From NCBI RefSeq assembly GCF_030272615.1, contig NC_081410.1, positions 260,390,437-260,454,436 on the forward strand: DNA of 64,000 nucleotides. Reading direction: 5' to 3'. Shown here in pieces: positions 10,835 through 21,735 of this stretch; positions within the stretch are counted from its first letter, which is position 1, and each line of letters starts with the position of its first letter. The notes under the pieces were generated by a model. It was not told the DNA's origin and did not search any database. It saw nothing but the letters and a program-made list of their open reading frames with translations. The position numbers and the translations under genes are program-made. This DNA is from Cryptomeria japonica. Lineage: Eukaryota > Streptophyta > Pinopsida > Cupressales > Cupressaceae.

Positions 10835-11206
10835 TTGATGGCAACAGAAGATGGAAAAACCATCAAAGTGCCAAAATAGAAATGCCAAATACCAAAAACC
10901 AACAATCTCCAAAAAGAGATCATAACCAGAAATCAAAATACAGATACAGAGAGTAATAATCTCTCCCAAACAACAATCTCTCCCCCTCGGAGCAACATGT
11001 GATTTCCTTGTGTTCTTCAAAGTTTTTCCATACCAATCTCTCCCCCTTTGACATCAAATGCCAAAGTTACAACAAAACCAAGTTCATATACAAAATACCA
11101 ATCAATGTAGTATACCAACTACTCCCCCTGAGAAGTAGTGTCCCATCAAAGCCGAAATAAAAGATTTCTCTGTTAATTCTGCCAGTTGATGACAATCATC
11201 AACTTC

Positions 11207-13051
11207 TTAAGTCTCTACAGGTGGGGGTATGACCCCAAGCTGATCTCTAAGATATTCAAAAGTATCCTTAGGCAGAGGTTTAGTAAAAATATCTGCAATC
11301 TGTTCTTTAGTATTCACATAAACCAGTTTTATCTCCTTTGCTTCAACATTTTCCCTTAGAAAATTCAGTTTGATAGAAACATGTTTGGTTTTAGAATGTA
11401 ATACCAGATTCTTAGATATATTAATTGCTACAATGTTGTCACAATAGATAGTAATAGGTTCCTTGCATTTTACCTTTATGTCTTTCAATGTTTGCTTAAG
11501 CCATAGTACCTATGTACAGTTAGTTGCTACTGCAACATATTCTGATTCTGCTGTTGATAAAGATGTACAACTTTGTTTCTTACTCAACCAAGAAACTAGT
11601 CTGTTTCCAAGAAAGAATTCTCCACTGGTGGTGCTTTTTCTATCATCCACATCGCCTGCCCAATTTGCATCTGTTTATGCACATAATTCAAAGTTTTCAT
11701 CTCTAGGATACCATAATCCAAGATTTATAGTGCCTTGTAAGTATCGGAAAATCCTTTTTACTGCCGATTCATGATTTTCTCTAGGATTACTTTGAAATCT
11801 TGAAACAATACATACTGCATTCATAATATTAGGTCTAGTTTGTGTCAAATACAGTAAACCTCCTATCATAGATTTGTATCTAGTTGGATTAACAGGTGTA
11901 GATTCATCCCTTTGTGATAATTTGTCATTTGTTGTCATAGGTGTGCTTACCTGTTTAGAGTTTTCCATCCCAAATTTCTTTAGTAACTCTTTTAAGGACT
12001 TGGATTGACTCAAGAATATACCTTTATCAGTCTGTGAAATCTGCAATCGTAAAAAGAATTTTATTTCTCCAATCATAGACATTTCAAATTCTTGCTGCAT
12101 TTTAATAGAAAATTCTTTACATAATCCATCTTCTCCTCCAAAGATTATATCATCAACAAATACTTCTATAATCAAGATGTTATCATTAGTTACTTTATAA
12201 TATAAATTGCTATCTACATTTCCTTTAGTAAAACCAATCTACAAAAGATACTTATCCAATCTTGCATACCAAGCTCTTAGAGCTTGTTTCAATCCATACA
12301 GAGCTTTTCTTAACTTGCAAACCATATCATTGTCATATGTCAAAGAAAATCCATCAGGTTGTTTAATGTAGACTTCCTCTTCAAGATCTCCATTCGAAAA
12401 TGCACATTTAATATCCATTTGATAAACTTTGTAGTTTTTGTGTGTTGCAAAAGCCAAAAATAATCTGACCGCCTCAATTCTAGCTACCGGTGCAAAGGTT
12501 TCATTGTAATCAACTTCTTCATTCTGAGAATATCCCTTACACACTAGTCTTTCTTTATTTCTAACAACCTTACCATCTTCATTAAGTTTGTTTCTGAATA
12601 CCCATTTGGTTCCAATTACATTTTTATCTTTAGGCCGGGGAACTAATATCCAAGTGTTATTTTTCTTAATTTGTTCTAATTCTTTTTCCATAGCTTTAAT
12701 CCAAAATTTATCTTCACATGCCTGATTAACAGATGATGGTTCAATTTGAGAAATAAGACATACCTCTTCATTTGCCAATCTTCCTTTTTTCATAACTCCT
12801 TTAAACTTGTTTCTAATTATTTGATCTTCAGAATAATTCAGTCTTACATACCGAGGTGTCTTTGTTTGTTGCGGTTCCTCAGTTACTGTGGAATCCTCAG
12901 ATGATACCGAGGTAACTGGATCTTCATTCTATACCGGTGGATCTAGAGTAGGTTCATTTGCCAAAATTTTTGTTGCCGGTTCAGAGTCTATATACCTTGA
13001 AGGTCCTCTAAATTGTTCATCAATCTTTACATTTGTACTTTCAACAATTTT
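11207..13051 (-). pseudogene. Copia element 1 reverse transcriptase and RNase H
   Basis: Same frame as the upstream gag-integrase ORF (start 15361), so this is the C-terminal half of one polyprotein. RT blocks: NTWILVPRP, GTKWVFRNKLNEDG, VYQMDIKCAFSNGDLEEEVY, and the catalytic FVDDIIFGG near 12150. RNase H: TDANWAGDVDDRKST, then TAESEYVA, CDNIVAINISKN and ADIFTKPLPKDTFEYLRDQL. In-frame stops: TAG at the integrase/RT junction (13052-13054), TAG near 12930, TAG at 12239-12241, TAA at 11675-11677 and TAG near 11510. Four of the five are TAG, and relatives often have Gln there. Motifs are otherwise intact. Confidence 0.92.
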
Positions 13052-15361
13052 CTACAATCTTTTGTTAAAACATCTATATGCCTTTCTCTTAGATGAATAA
13101 CCAAGAAATATTCCTTCATCACTTCTAGGATCAAATTTGCCAATATACTCATCTCTTCTGATATAACATTTACTTCCAGAAATGCTGAAATACTTAAGAG
13201 TAGGAGTATTACCAAACCATAGTTCATGAGGGGTCTTACCGGTTTCACCTTTGATGTGAACTTTGTTGAATGTATAGACCACTGTACTGACTGCTTCTCT
13301 CCAATATACATGTGGTAGGTTTGGTTTTGATGACATACTTCTTGCTGCATCCAAGATAGTTCTGTTTTTCCTTTCAACAACTCCATTTTGTTGTGGTGTC
13401 TGAGGTGCTGATAGCTGTCTTCTGATTCCATTCACTTCACAGAATGTATTAAATTCTTTAGATGTAAATTCTCCTCCTTGATCTAATCTTAGACATTTGA
13501 TTTTCTTACCAGTTTCATTTTCTACCATTGCTTTGAACAATTTAAACTTTCCAAGTGCTTCTAATTTTTCTTTAAGAAAAGTAACCCAACACATTCTAGA
13601 GTAGTCATCAATGATTAGCATGAAATATCTATCACCTCGTAAGCTTTTAGTTCTAGCTGGACCACATAAATCAGTGTGAATTAAATCAAGAGCATTATTG
13701 GATTTTTTTGGAATACTTTTGAAACTAGCTCTAACTTGTTTTCCAAATTGACATTCCTTACATACTGTATTTTGAGGTTTGACAATTTTAGGTAAATCTC
13801 TAACTGCCTTAGTAGTACTGATTTTCACCATGCAATCAAAGTTTACATGATAGAGTCTCTTATGCCATAACCAACTTCCATCTATATGTGAAATCAAGCA
13901 TGTCTTTTCACTGTTATTCAAATGAAAGATATTACATCTAGTTTGATTACCGGTTGCAATTTCCAAACCAGTTCTGTTCATGATTTTGCATTTTCCATTT
14001 TTAAATTGTAACTGAAATCCTTTCTTAACTAATTGACCAACACTCAAAAGATTATGCTTTAATCCTTCAACATAGTAGACATTGTCAGTGTTATGCTTAC
14101 CATCAAGAGATATTGTACCCTTACCTTTGATTGAGCAAGCTTTGTCATCTCCAAATCTCACTAAGCCTCCATTGTATTCTTGAAAGTTCAAGAATTTACC
14201 TTTGTCTCCTGTCATATGATGTGAGCATCCTGAATCAATGATCCATTCATCATTTACTTCAACTTTAGCTACCAAGGCCTGTACTACCGGTTGAGTAGTA
14301 GGTGCCGGTTGATCTTTTGTTATAGCAACAAAAACCCATCCATTGTCTGCTGGATCCTCATTAGAATCATCAGTCACACCTTCATCAGCAATGTAACAAG
14401 ATTTGTCTTTATTCTTCTTAAATCTGTATCTCTGATATTCAAGGTTAGGCTTGCATGTTCTTCTAGCTTCTTCTCTTAGTCTAGCATGTCTATCAGGGCA
14501 TCTTGAAACCATATGACCAATCTTATTGCAGTTAAAACATTTAAAGGATGCTTTACCTTCATACTTACTACCAACTGGACCTTTAGGCATTTTCCTTGCA
14601 AATAGTGCTTCAAGTTCTTCAAATTCTTCATTTTCTTTCTTGCTTTCTTCAAGTTCTCTTGCATAAAAGGCTTTCCAATCAGATTTGTCAAATGATGGAG
14701 CAGATGATGTTGATTCTTTAAAGGCCAAATCTGTCTTTATAGTAGCAATAGGACCAAATTCTTGAATTTCAAAAGTTGAAAGTTTCCCAATTAATGTATC
14801 CCTAGTAACTGATGTATTGGGCATTGTTCTTAACTCATTTATAGCAGTGACTTTCATTTTATATGCTGGTGGAAATCCTCTTAAAACTTTTGAAACAATT
14901 TCATCTTCACTTAAGGTTCCTCCACAACATTTAATACCCAAAACAATCTCATTTACTCTTTCCATAAAAGCATAAATCCTTTCATCTTCTTCCATTTTCA
15001 GATGTTCATACCTGACCCGGAAGCTTTCAAGTTTTATAATTTTGACTGTGGAATCTCCTTCATTTAGTATTTCCAAATGATCCCAAATAGCTTTAGCGGT
15101 AGACCTATCTAATAGTCCCATGATTTGTTGATCTGATAATGCACTCAAAAGTGCTTCTCTTGCTTTGCAATCATTTTCCTCATCTTTCGTCAAGTTATCT
15201 GGACTAGGATGACCTTGTACAACAGTAGTATAACCATTCTTTGTAACATCCTTGATGTCCTTTCCAATGCAATTTAGATGTGTCTCCATTCTGATCTTCC
15301 ATATGCCATAGTTGGTTCCATCAAGTTTAGGACTGTCCTTCCTGAAATAGTTAGTAGACAT
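13052..15361 (-). CDS. Copia element 1 gag, protease and integrase (769 aa ORF)
   Basis: Longest open frame in the window. It starts at ATG 15361, 43 bp from the PBS. Gag (about 1-270) opens MSTNYFRKDSPKLDGTNYGI and has the UBN2-type body, then a zinc knuckle CFNCNKIGHMVSRC (about 272-285) that binds genomic RNA. Protease: WIIDSGCSHHMTGD (about 370-383), with the catalytic DSG. The GAG-pre-integrase block has WLWHKRLYHVNF and CKECQFGK for zinc. Integrase D-D-E: HTDLCGP (about 563), LRLDQGGEFTS (about 626) and NGVVERKNRT (about 662). The ORF stops at TAG 13052-13054 after RCFNKRL, where the frame goes on into RT. It would build the particle and insert cDNA; without RT it cannot act alone. Confidence 0.94.
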   Translation of the reverse strand: MSTNYFRKDSPKLDGTNYGIWKIRMETHLNCIGKDIKDVTKNGYTTVVQGHPSPDNLTKDEENDCKAREALLSALSDQQIMGLLDRSTAKAIWDHLEILNEGDSTVKIIKLESFRVRYEHLKMEEDERIYAFMERVNEIVLGIKCCGGTLSEDEIVSKVLRGFPPAYKMKVTAINELRTMPNTSVTRDTLIGKLSTFEIQEFGPIATIKTDLAFKESTSSAPSFDKSDWKAFYARELEESKKENEEFEELEALFARKMPKGPVGSKYEGKASFKCFNCNKIGHMVSRCPDRHARLREEARRTCKPNLEYQRYRFKKNKDKSCYIADEGVTDDSNEDPADNGWVFVAITKDQPAPTTQPVVQALVAKVEVNDEWIIDSGCSHHMTGDKGKFLNFQEYNGGLVRFGDDKACSIKGKGTISLDGKHNTDNVYYVEGLKHNLLSVGQLVKKGFQLQFKNGKCKIMNRTGLEIATGNQTRCNIFHLNNSEKTCLISHIDGSWLWHKRLYHVNFDCMVKISTTKAVRDLPKIVKPQNTVCKECQFGKQVRASFKSIPKKSNNALDLIHTDLCGPARTKSLRGDRYFMLIIDDYSRMCWVTFLKEKLEALGKFKLFKAMVENETGKKIKCLRLDQGGEFTSKEFNTFCEVNGIRRQLSAPQTPQQNGVVERKNRTILDAARSMSSKPNLPHVYWREAVSTVVYTFNKVHIKGETGKTPHELWFGNTPTLKYFSISGSKCYIRRDEYIGKFDPRSDEGIFLGYSSKRKAYRCFNKRL

Positions 15362-15403
15362 TGGATCTCCTCAAGCTGTTAAACTTCTGCAAAAGAGGAC
15401 TAA

Positions 15404-15415
15404 GCTCTGATACCA
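15404..15415 (-). other. Primer-binding site of copia element 1
   Basis: Minus strand TGGTATCAGAGC lies two bases inside the 5' LTR end. This is the standard plant copia PBS, complementary to the 3' end of initiator methionine tRNA, and it fixes the element as minus strand. Confidence 0.95.
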
Positions 15416-15417
15416 AT

Positions 15418-16480
15418 TGTTAGGTCCCAGAGACAACTAAGAGGGGGGGGGTGGTGAATCAGTTGTCTAATAAATTCAAACCAAAAACAACTTAACCAAC
15501 TTAATGCTTAATACTGGTAAACCAGTTTAATATGCCGGTAGATAGTTTTAATAGTTAATTGCTATACCGATAAGGATTAGTGCATGAAACATAAAGACAA
15601 AGTCATCCACAACACATAACACCAATATTTGTATGTGGAAACCCTGTAAGGGGAAAAACTACGATGGGAAACCTTACCCACAATCAGATGATACTACTAC
15701 AGATAGTAAGTGTACATAAATGGGGTCTGCACATGCAGAAAGGCCAAGCGCCTAGAGCTCACTGCTCAATCACAAAATGGGAGTCACACTGACTACAGTT
15801 GGATGGTTAAATCCAATAAGAATGTACTGTACAAAATAGCATCTTCATATGCTGGATTCAGTACCGGTGTAGTTTTGATTTTCTTCACAAAAACCCTCCT
15901 TCAATCTTCAAATGATGTCTGCGTGTATAGCTCTGCTTATTCTCGCATATACCTTCACACAATCCTTTTTCGCATTACACACTTGATCTTACAAATAAGA
16001 TCTTACATTTATACCATAACCTAAGACCAATTTTAGTAGGTCATCTCTACAAGATATTACAATAAAAACATTTTACAAACAATACAATATCCGATGTAAT
16101 AACCGATTCAACATGTCAGCTTAATGCATTTACAATAATAATTAATCATCTCCATAGCGTGCCGTGCTGATCTGGAAAAGATAAACCTACCGGTGTAACC
16201 CTGGACCTATTTGCTGGTAACAACAAATATGCAAATATGAATATACCAAAAAAAATTCTCCAAGACAAGATGTCCAAACGATGTCTTCGACATAACCATG
16301 TGTTTTCCATATCATTCCAAGTGCCGGTGATCATTATATCTTGCCGGTTTACCAGATACCGGTGACTGTGCATGAGTCACTTGCTTGCTGGTGAATATTG
16401 CTGATTCTCCAAAGTGCCAAAGTTGATAAGTTTTTAGTAGGTGTTGACATCAATGACAAAACCATACCAAAATACCAACA
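15418..16480 (-). repeat. 5' LTR of copia element 1
   Basis: 1063-bp LTR paired with 9758-10818. Same ends (TGTTAGG...CCAACA on plus). The terminal hairpin is present (15432-15440 with 15459-15467) with one stem mismatch and a 9-G run. As the 5' LTR it would hold the promoter for the minus-strand transcript. Confidence 0.92.
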
Positions 16481-16793
16481 AGGTTAAGCATAGAACTTTT
16501 GTGTATTATACAATTAGCAAATTTCCAAACTTAAGAGAATCATGGTACAATTAACAATTGTAAAATAGTATATTATTGGTAACTTAAGTTCCCATAGTTG
16601 AGAACATGAGAGAGAGAGAGAGATTAGGTTAGATATATCATGAGCTCTATTATGGAATTAGAAGGTGCCATCAACAAAGAAGATAAAAATAAAATAATTG
16701 TTTTATAAAGCAGGATTAATAGCTAGTGGTGCTTATTACTACAATTTTGTTTTCTCTTAAGTCAAAGACATATGTGTAAGCCTAGTAAGCCTT
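16481..16793. other. Spacer with GA microsatellite
   Basis: Starts with aggtt, the right half of the copia element 1 target duplication. A (GA)n run sits at about 16608-16623. No coding signal or recognised repeat. Confidence 0.45.
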
Positions 16794-17444
16794 TGTTAGA
16801 ATTAGTATGTAGTTAGCATAAGAGACAATCTTGTTGGTTTGGAGTTTTAACTCTTGTTTTTAGTTCGACCGAGTAGTGTGTTGCTCAGTGACTACATGCA
16901 ACAATGTGTTGTAGATATGTAAAAATTTTAGCTAAGGTGGTGCTACTATAAGTATGCATTAATCAATTCTTTTGGTCTAAATATGCAACCTAGTTAGAGG
17001 TCATACTAGTTAGGAGTTACCTAAGGGGTGTGACTGACTTGGGTTGTGTAGGGACAAACACCCGATTTTGATGGCATGAGTTCAACTTTCTGTTACCTCC
17101 CTGTGAAGGGTTGGGCCTTTCTAGATGGAGATGGCATGGGGGACTAGTAATTCTGTGGTTGGGCAAAAAAGTGCCTCGATGATACTTTCCCTCTTCCAAT
17201 CATTGAAAATCCAATTCATGATCAAAATGTGTTTCAAGGAAAACTGTAATCTCTAAACCTCTTTTCTTACTTTAATGTCTTTATAAATTGTTGATGTTTT
17301 CATTTTCTATGTAAATCTGGTGTTCTTTGCTTTACCTTTCATTTCTATTAAGATGATTAATGTTCAGTTGGTATTAGTTTGTGGAATTAAGTGTTTGATC
17401 AAGATTTATTTTCCTCTCCTCTCAGTATTGGCATTTGTTTAACA
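16794..17444 (+). repeat. 5' LTR of copia element 2
   Basis: About 651 bp, TGTTAGAATTAG...TTTAACA, with matching TGTTA/TAACA ends, immediately followed by a copia PBS. Near its 3' end is the pyrimidine-rich cctctcctctcag block found in other copia LTRs here. The last ~150 bp resemble 49545-49698, so the family has a second copy in the window. The left boundary is inferred from the terminal inverted TGTTA. Confidence 0.7.
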
Positions 17445-17457
17445 ATTGGTATCATAG
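17445..17457 (+). other. Primer-binding site of copia element 2
   Basis: attggtatcatag follows the LTR end; it matches the initiator-Met PBS (TGGTATCAGAG) with one change. Gag begins 46 bp downstream. Confidence 0.85.
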
Positions 17458-17502
17458 TTGAGCTCCTTTGAAAGAATCTTAACCACTTGAGGAAGGTCTA
17501 GG

Positions 17503-20070
17503 ATGGCACAAGATGGATCTTACAAGATACCCAAGTTTGACGACATGAACCACTACTTCTAGAAGCTAAGGATAAAATCATATTTGAACTTTATGGAATT
17601 TGCAATTTGGAACTCTATTGTAGATGGTTATATTGCTCCTACTCCTCCAACTAGTCCAGATGCGATCAAAATTTGCTCCTACTCCTCCAACTAGTCCAGA
17701 TGCGATCAAAATGCAAGAGAATAATAGAAAAGAAAGGAATAAAATCATAAGTGGTTTGGATGACTCAAAACTCTTGAAGGTGATAAATTGCAAGTCTACT
17801 AAATATGTTTGGGAGAAAATTAGCAGTATCTATGAAGGAGATCAAAAAATAAAAAAAGTCAAGTTGTAGAACCTCCAAAAGCAAATTTTAGAATCTAAGA
17901 ATGTTAAAAGAGACAAATATTGATAGCCATATATACTGAGTCATAGGAGTGGTAAATGGAATAAGAGGTATTGGCAGAAAATTAGATGAAGATGGATTAA
18001 GGAATAAGGTATTTATAACTTTTCCCAAATCCAATAGTTCTATGGTGTATGCTATTGAGGAAAGTAGGGATTTGGACAAATATACAATGGATCATCTCTA
18101 TGGTGTAATATTGGCCTTTGAGATGAGATAATTTGAATTAGATAACCCTAAGAAGGAAGCTATATTCAAAGCTAGTAAGAAAGTGGAAGATTATGTTGAT
18201 CTTGATGACGATCTTGACAATGTTGAAGCAAACATGAAGAAAAGAACCAAAAAATACAAAGGTAAGTTACCCTTCAAATGTCTTAATTGTGGAAGAATTG
18301 GTCATTATGCATTTAAATGTACTTTCAAGAAAGATAAAAAGGGAAGAGGATATAGTAGAAGTAAAATAAGATAAAATAGAAGAGACGGGCCTAAAAGAAG
18401 TTTTTGTTCCAAAGAAAGTAGTTACTCATCTAAAGAAGAGGAGCGTGCTGATTAAAATGATGAAACATTGTTTATGACTATGAAAGTTGATATTTTTGAT
18501 GAATGTAAGGAGTTCAGTAGTCTATCTAGTGAAGAAAATAGTGAGAGATCATTAATTGTTTAGACTACTCTTCATGCAAAAGAAGAACCAAATTCATGGG
18601 TGATTGACAATGGGTGTTCCAATCATATGACTGGTGACAAAAGAAAGTTCATTAATCTTTAAAAGTAGAATGTTGGATGAGTTATGTTTGGTGGTGAAGA
18701 GGCTACTCAGATTTGTGGCAAGGAAATCATAACTATTGATGGAAATAACAAGATAGAGAATGTTTTCTATGTTAAGGGATTGAGACATAATCTTCTTACT
18801 GTCAATCATATGTGCAAAAAAGGATACAAGCTTATATTTCATGAGAATGGATCTGAAATTGGAAAATAAAGATTACGAAGACTGATTGCAGAAAGTACAA
18901 AGATTGATGGAAATACCTATCATCTAAAGGAATCTAAAAGAGAAAATTGTTCGATAGCCTAAAGTAGTGAATGCTGGCTATGGCATAAACAAACGAGACA
19001 TATCAATTTTGATAACACAGTGAAGATTAGATAAACTCTACACAAGAAGTAAGAGATATGTCTAAGATTATCAAGCCCATAAATACCTTGTGCAAGGAAT
19101 GTTAGATGAGAAAAAAAAAAAAAAAACAAGATTCAAGAGCAAATAGTAATCTACCATAAAACCCTTGGAGTTGATACATAGTGATCTATGTGGACCCGCT
19201 TGGACAAGAGGACTAAATGGTTAAAGGTATTTTATGTTACTTGTTAGTGATTATTGTAGAATGATGGGTTAATTTTATAAGAGAAAAAATTTAAGCACTA
19301 GATAAGTTTAAAGCTTTCAAGTCTATGGGAGAGAATTAGATAGATGCTAAGATCAAATGCTTAAGGTCTAATAGAGAAGGCAAACTTACATCAAATGAGT
19401 TTAATAAATTTTTTGAAGATCATGGCATTAGGAGACATTTGTTTGCTCCTAAAACCCTTATGCAGAATGGGTAGCAAAAAAAAATAGAATAATAAGAAAT
19501 GACTAGGACAATGTTAAAAGATGCTAATCTACCTAATGTACATTGGAAAGAGGTTGTGCATACTATTGTCTATATTCTTAAAAGAGTGCAGGAGAGGGTC
19601 AATAAATATAAGACCCCTTATGAGATATGGTATGGAAGAACTACTATTATAAGGTATTTCAAAATCTTTGGAAGCAAGTATTACATCAGAAGAGATGAAG
19701 AAGATCTTTAAAAAAATTATTGATTATGTAATCTTCCTTGGTTACTCAACAAGAAGCAAGGCTTAAAAATGATATAACAAGAGACTCAAGAAGATATTTG
19801 TAAGAACAAATGTCAAAGTAGATAAAAATTAGAATGAAACCACATAAGAACCCGAGGATTGAAAAATAGAAGGTGTTCCATGCACTGTAGATGAAGAAGA
19901 AGAGAAACATAGGGAAAGGAATCAGGGAAGAACCTTAAGACTCAAACAAGGTATGTACAAAAGAATCATTCAGAAGATTAGATTATTGGTGATAAAAATG
20001 AAGGTGTGCAAACTAGAAGAAGCCTTGCCAGGGCTATTGAATAATTGAAACTTTATCTTCTATATGATGG
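17503..20070 (+). pseudogene. Copia element 2 gag-protease-integrase (decayed, RT missing)
   Basis: ATG 17503 opens MAQDGSYKIPKFDDMNHY, a typical copia gag start. A 40-bp exact tandem duplication (17633-17712) shifts the frame; gag then continues in the frame of 17624. The zinc knuckle is CLNCGRIGHYAFKC (about 18276-18317). The protease box reads WVIDNGCSNHMTGD near 18596: DNG instead of DSG. The integrase keeps HSDLCGP (19170s), but the second Asp is Asn (LRSNREGKLTS, near 19370) and the Glu block is broken by stops. A readable piece, PNVHWKEVVHTIVYILKRV, follows at 19530. Coding ends at about 20070 just before RT, where copia element 3 begins. Many stops and shifts: a long-dead copy. Confidence 0.87.
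17633..17712 (+). repeat. 40-bp exact tandem duplication in gag
   Basis: Units 17633-17672 and 17673-17712 are identical. Because 40 is not a multiple of three, the duplication causes the frameshift between the gag start and its continuation. Confidence 0.92.
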
Positions 20071-20075
20071 TATGA

Positions 20076-21403
20076 TGAAAGAATAAGTATCCGATCAAAT
20101 ACTGAGAGGGGTGGGGCGGGGGGGGGCTGAATAAGTAGATAGAAAAACTGATAGAAACTTCACCAATCTCAAAAATAAATCTCTTAAAGTAAACTTAGAA
20201 CTAATAATGTAATACCTATGTCAAGATAAAAACTCATAAGATAAACCAGTTGACTTACAACAAATTAACAGTAAACAACTTCTTCATTTCTCAATGCTTC
20301 CGGTTATCATGACTTATCAAAATAGTTAAGTAGTTAGGTAAATCAATAATGAAAGCATAACCACAAAAACATTTACCACTTGACACAAATATTTTTGACG
20401 TGGAAACCCAAATAGGTAAAAACCACGGTGAGATGAGGCTCACAAGATAACTATTTGAACTCTTCTGAAGTTCGCCATGTTAGGAGCCTAGCCTATTAAA
20501 GTTTTACAAAAAATCTTGTTAAGAATTGATCTCGTTAGGAATCACCCAGTTAAGGGATTGAATACAAATGCCTTGTTAGAAGAAATACCCTGTAAGGAGT
20601 AACCTCAATAGAGGATTTGAAAATCCAATCTAATGGACCACCTTGTTAGAGGATTTGAATAACACCAAGCTTGTTAGAGCTTACCCGGTTAGGGGATTTC
20701 AATTTTGCTATAATTGTTAGAAAACAACAGGAGTTTGCTGATCTATCTAAAATAGCACTACACTTGCTTGATCAGATCCATTTCATGCTTCTATCTGCCT
20801 TTACTCAAACTGTAGATACATCATCCGGTTCGGCAACCACACACTCAACTGGTCTTGTCTATCTCTTGCCAACTCATTAAACTAAACAAATTCATCGACC
20901 TTATAAACAAATCAATCAGGTCAGTAACACAACAAAAACCTAATTCTCATAGAGATTACAAACAAATTGGTTCAAGTATGACTATTGGATTACATAGCAA
21001 TCTATGCACATCAATCAAGAAAACCTTGATCTCTCCTTGATCACCGCTTCATCAAACTTAGTAACTCATCACGCGCTTTGAATTAGATGCAATACACTTT
21101 CTCATTCCCTAGACAAAAACCGTTACAACAAATCACCAAAATCTCTTGAAATTATCTTCATACAATAATCATACGTGTCATAATCATTACCGCTCATCAT
21201 CAGGTCATAAACCAATATAACCAATTGACCAAACTTAATCGATTAGGGTTTATAAAAAACAATAGGTAGGGTTTACCAGTTACACCAATAGATAAGGTTT
21301 ATACTAGTTACATTACCAATATTACAACAATATCATTACTGATTAATTGACATCAATGACAACATAACATATCATTAATGCAATCTTCATGCAAATGCCA
21401 ACA
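20076..21403 (-). repeat. 3' LTR of copia element 3
   Basis: About 1.33 kb. The right end ATGCCAACA is fixed by the adjacent PPT; the left end (TGAAAGAATAAG) is inferred. A G-rich loop hairpin lies at about 20097-20137. The small ORFs in this stretch show no motif and are not genes. Confidence 0.72.
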
Positions 21404-21419
21404 ATCTCCCCCTTTGGCA
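21404..21419 (-). other. Polypurine tract of copia element 3
   Basis: Minus strand tgccaaagggggagat, identical to the tract of copia element 1, abutting the LTR end. Confidence 0.85.
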
Positions 21420-21735
21420 TTGATGGCAATAAAAATATCAATACCATTGATTGCTGCATGATTGTGAATAGGAATCCTGGTTTACATTACCAAGTATTCA
21501 ACATGTTCTCCATGTCTTTAGCTTGTCGCTGGTTCTCCTTCCCATAATCACATAATTATTCTCTCCCTTTGACAACAATGCCAAATTGAAAGTAAAACAT
21601 GTAATGACAAATTTCACTATGCATCATCAACAATCTGTAACTTGATGCTCCCCTTGTGGAATAAATCCACTTCTACACTAATCCTTCTATAAAATTCTGC
21701 AAGTATCTCTGGGACTGATGTAATCTACATCATAC

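Larger units (their letters stand above)
9758..16480 (-). mobile_element. Complete Ty1/copia retrotransposon, minus strand
   Basis: 6.7-kb element with two ~1.06-kb LTRs (9758-10818 and 15418-16480) that both read TGTTAGG...ACCAACA on the plus strand. On the minus strand the order is 5' LTR, PBS, gag, protease, integrase, RT, RNase H, PPT, 3' LTR: the copia order. Flanks aggat (9753-9757) and aggtt (16481-16485) form a 4-of-5 target duplication. By eye the two LTRs differ at roughly 48 places (about 4-5%), mostly transitions, so this is a moderately old insertion. Five stops in gag-pol make it non-autonomous. Confidence 0.93.
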
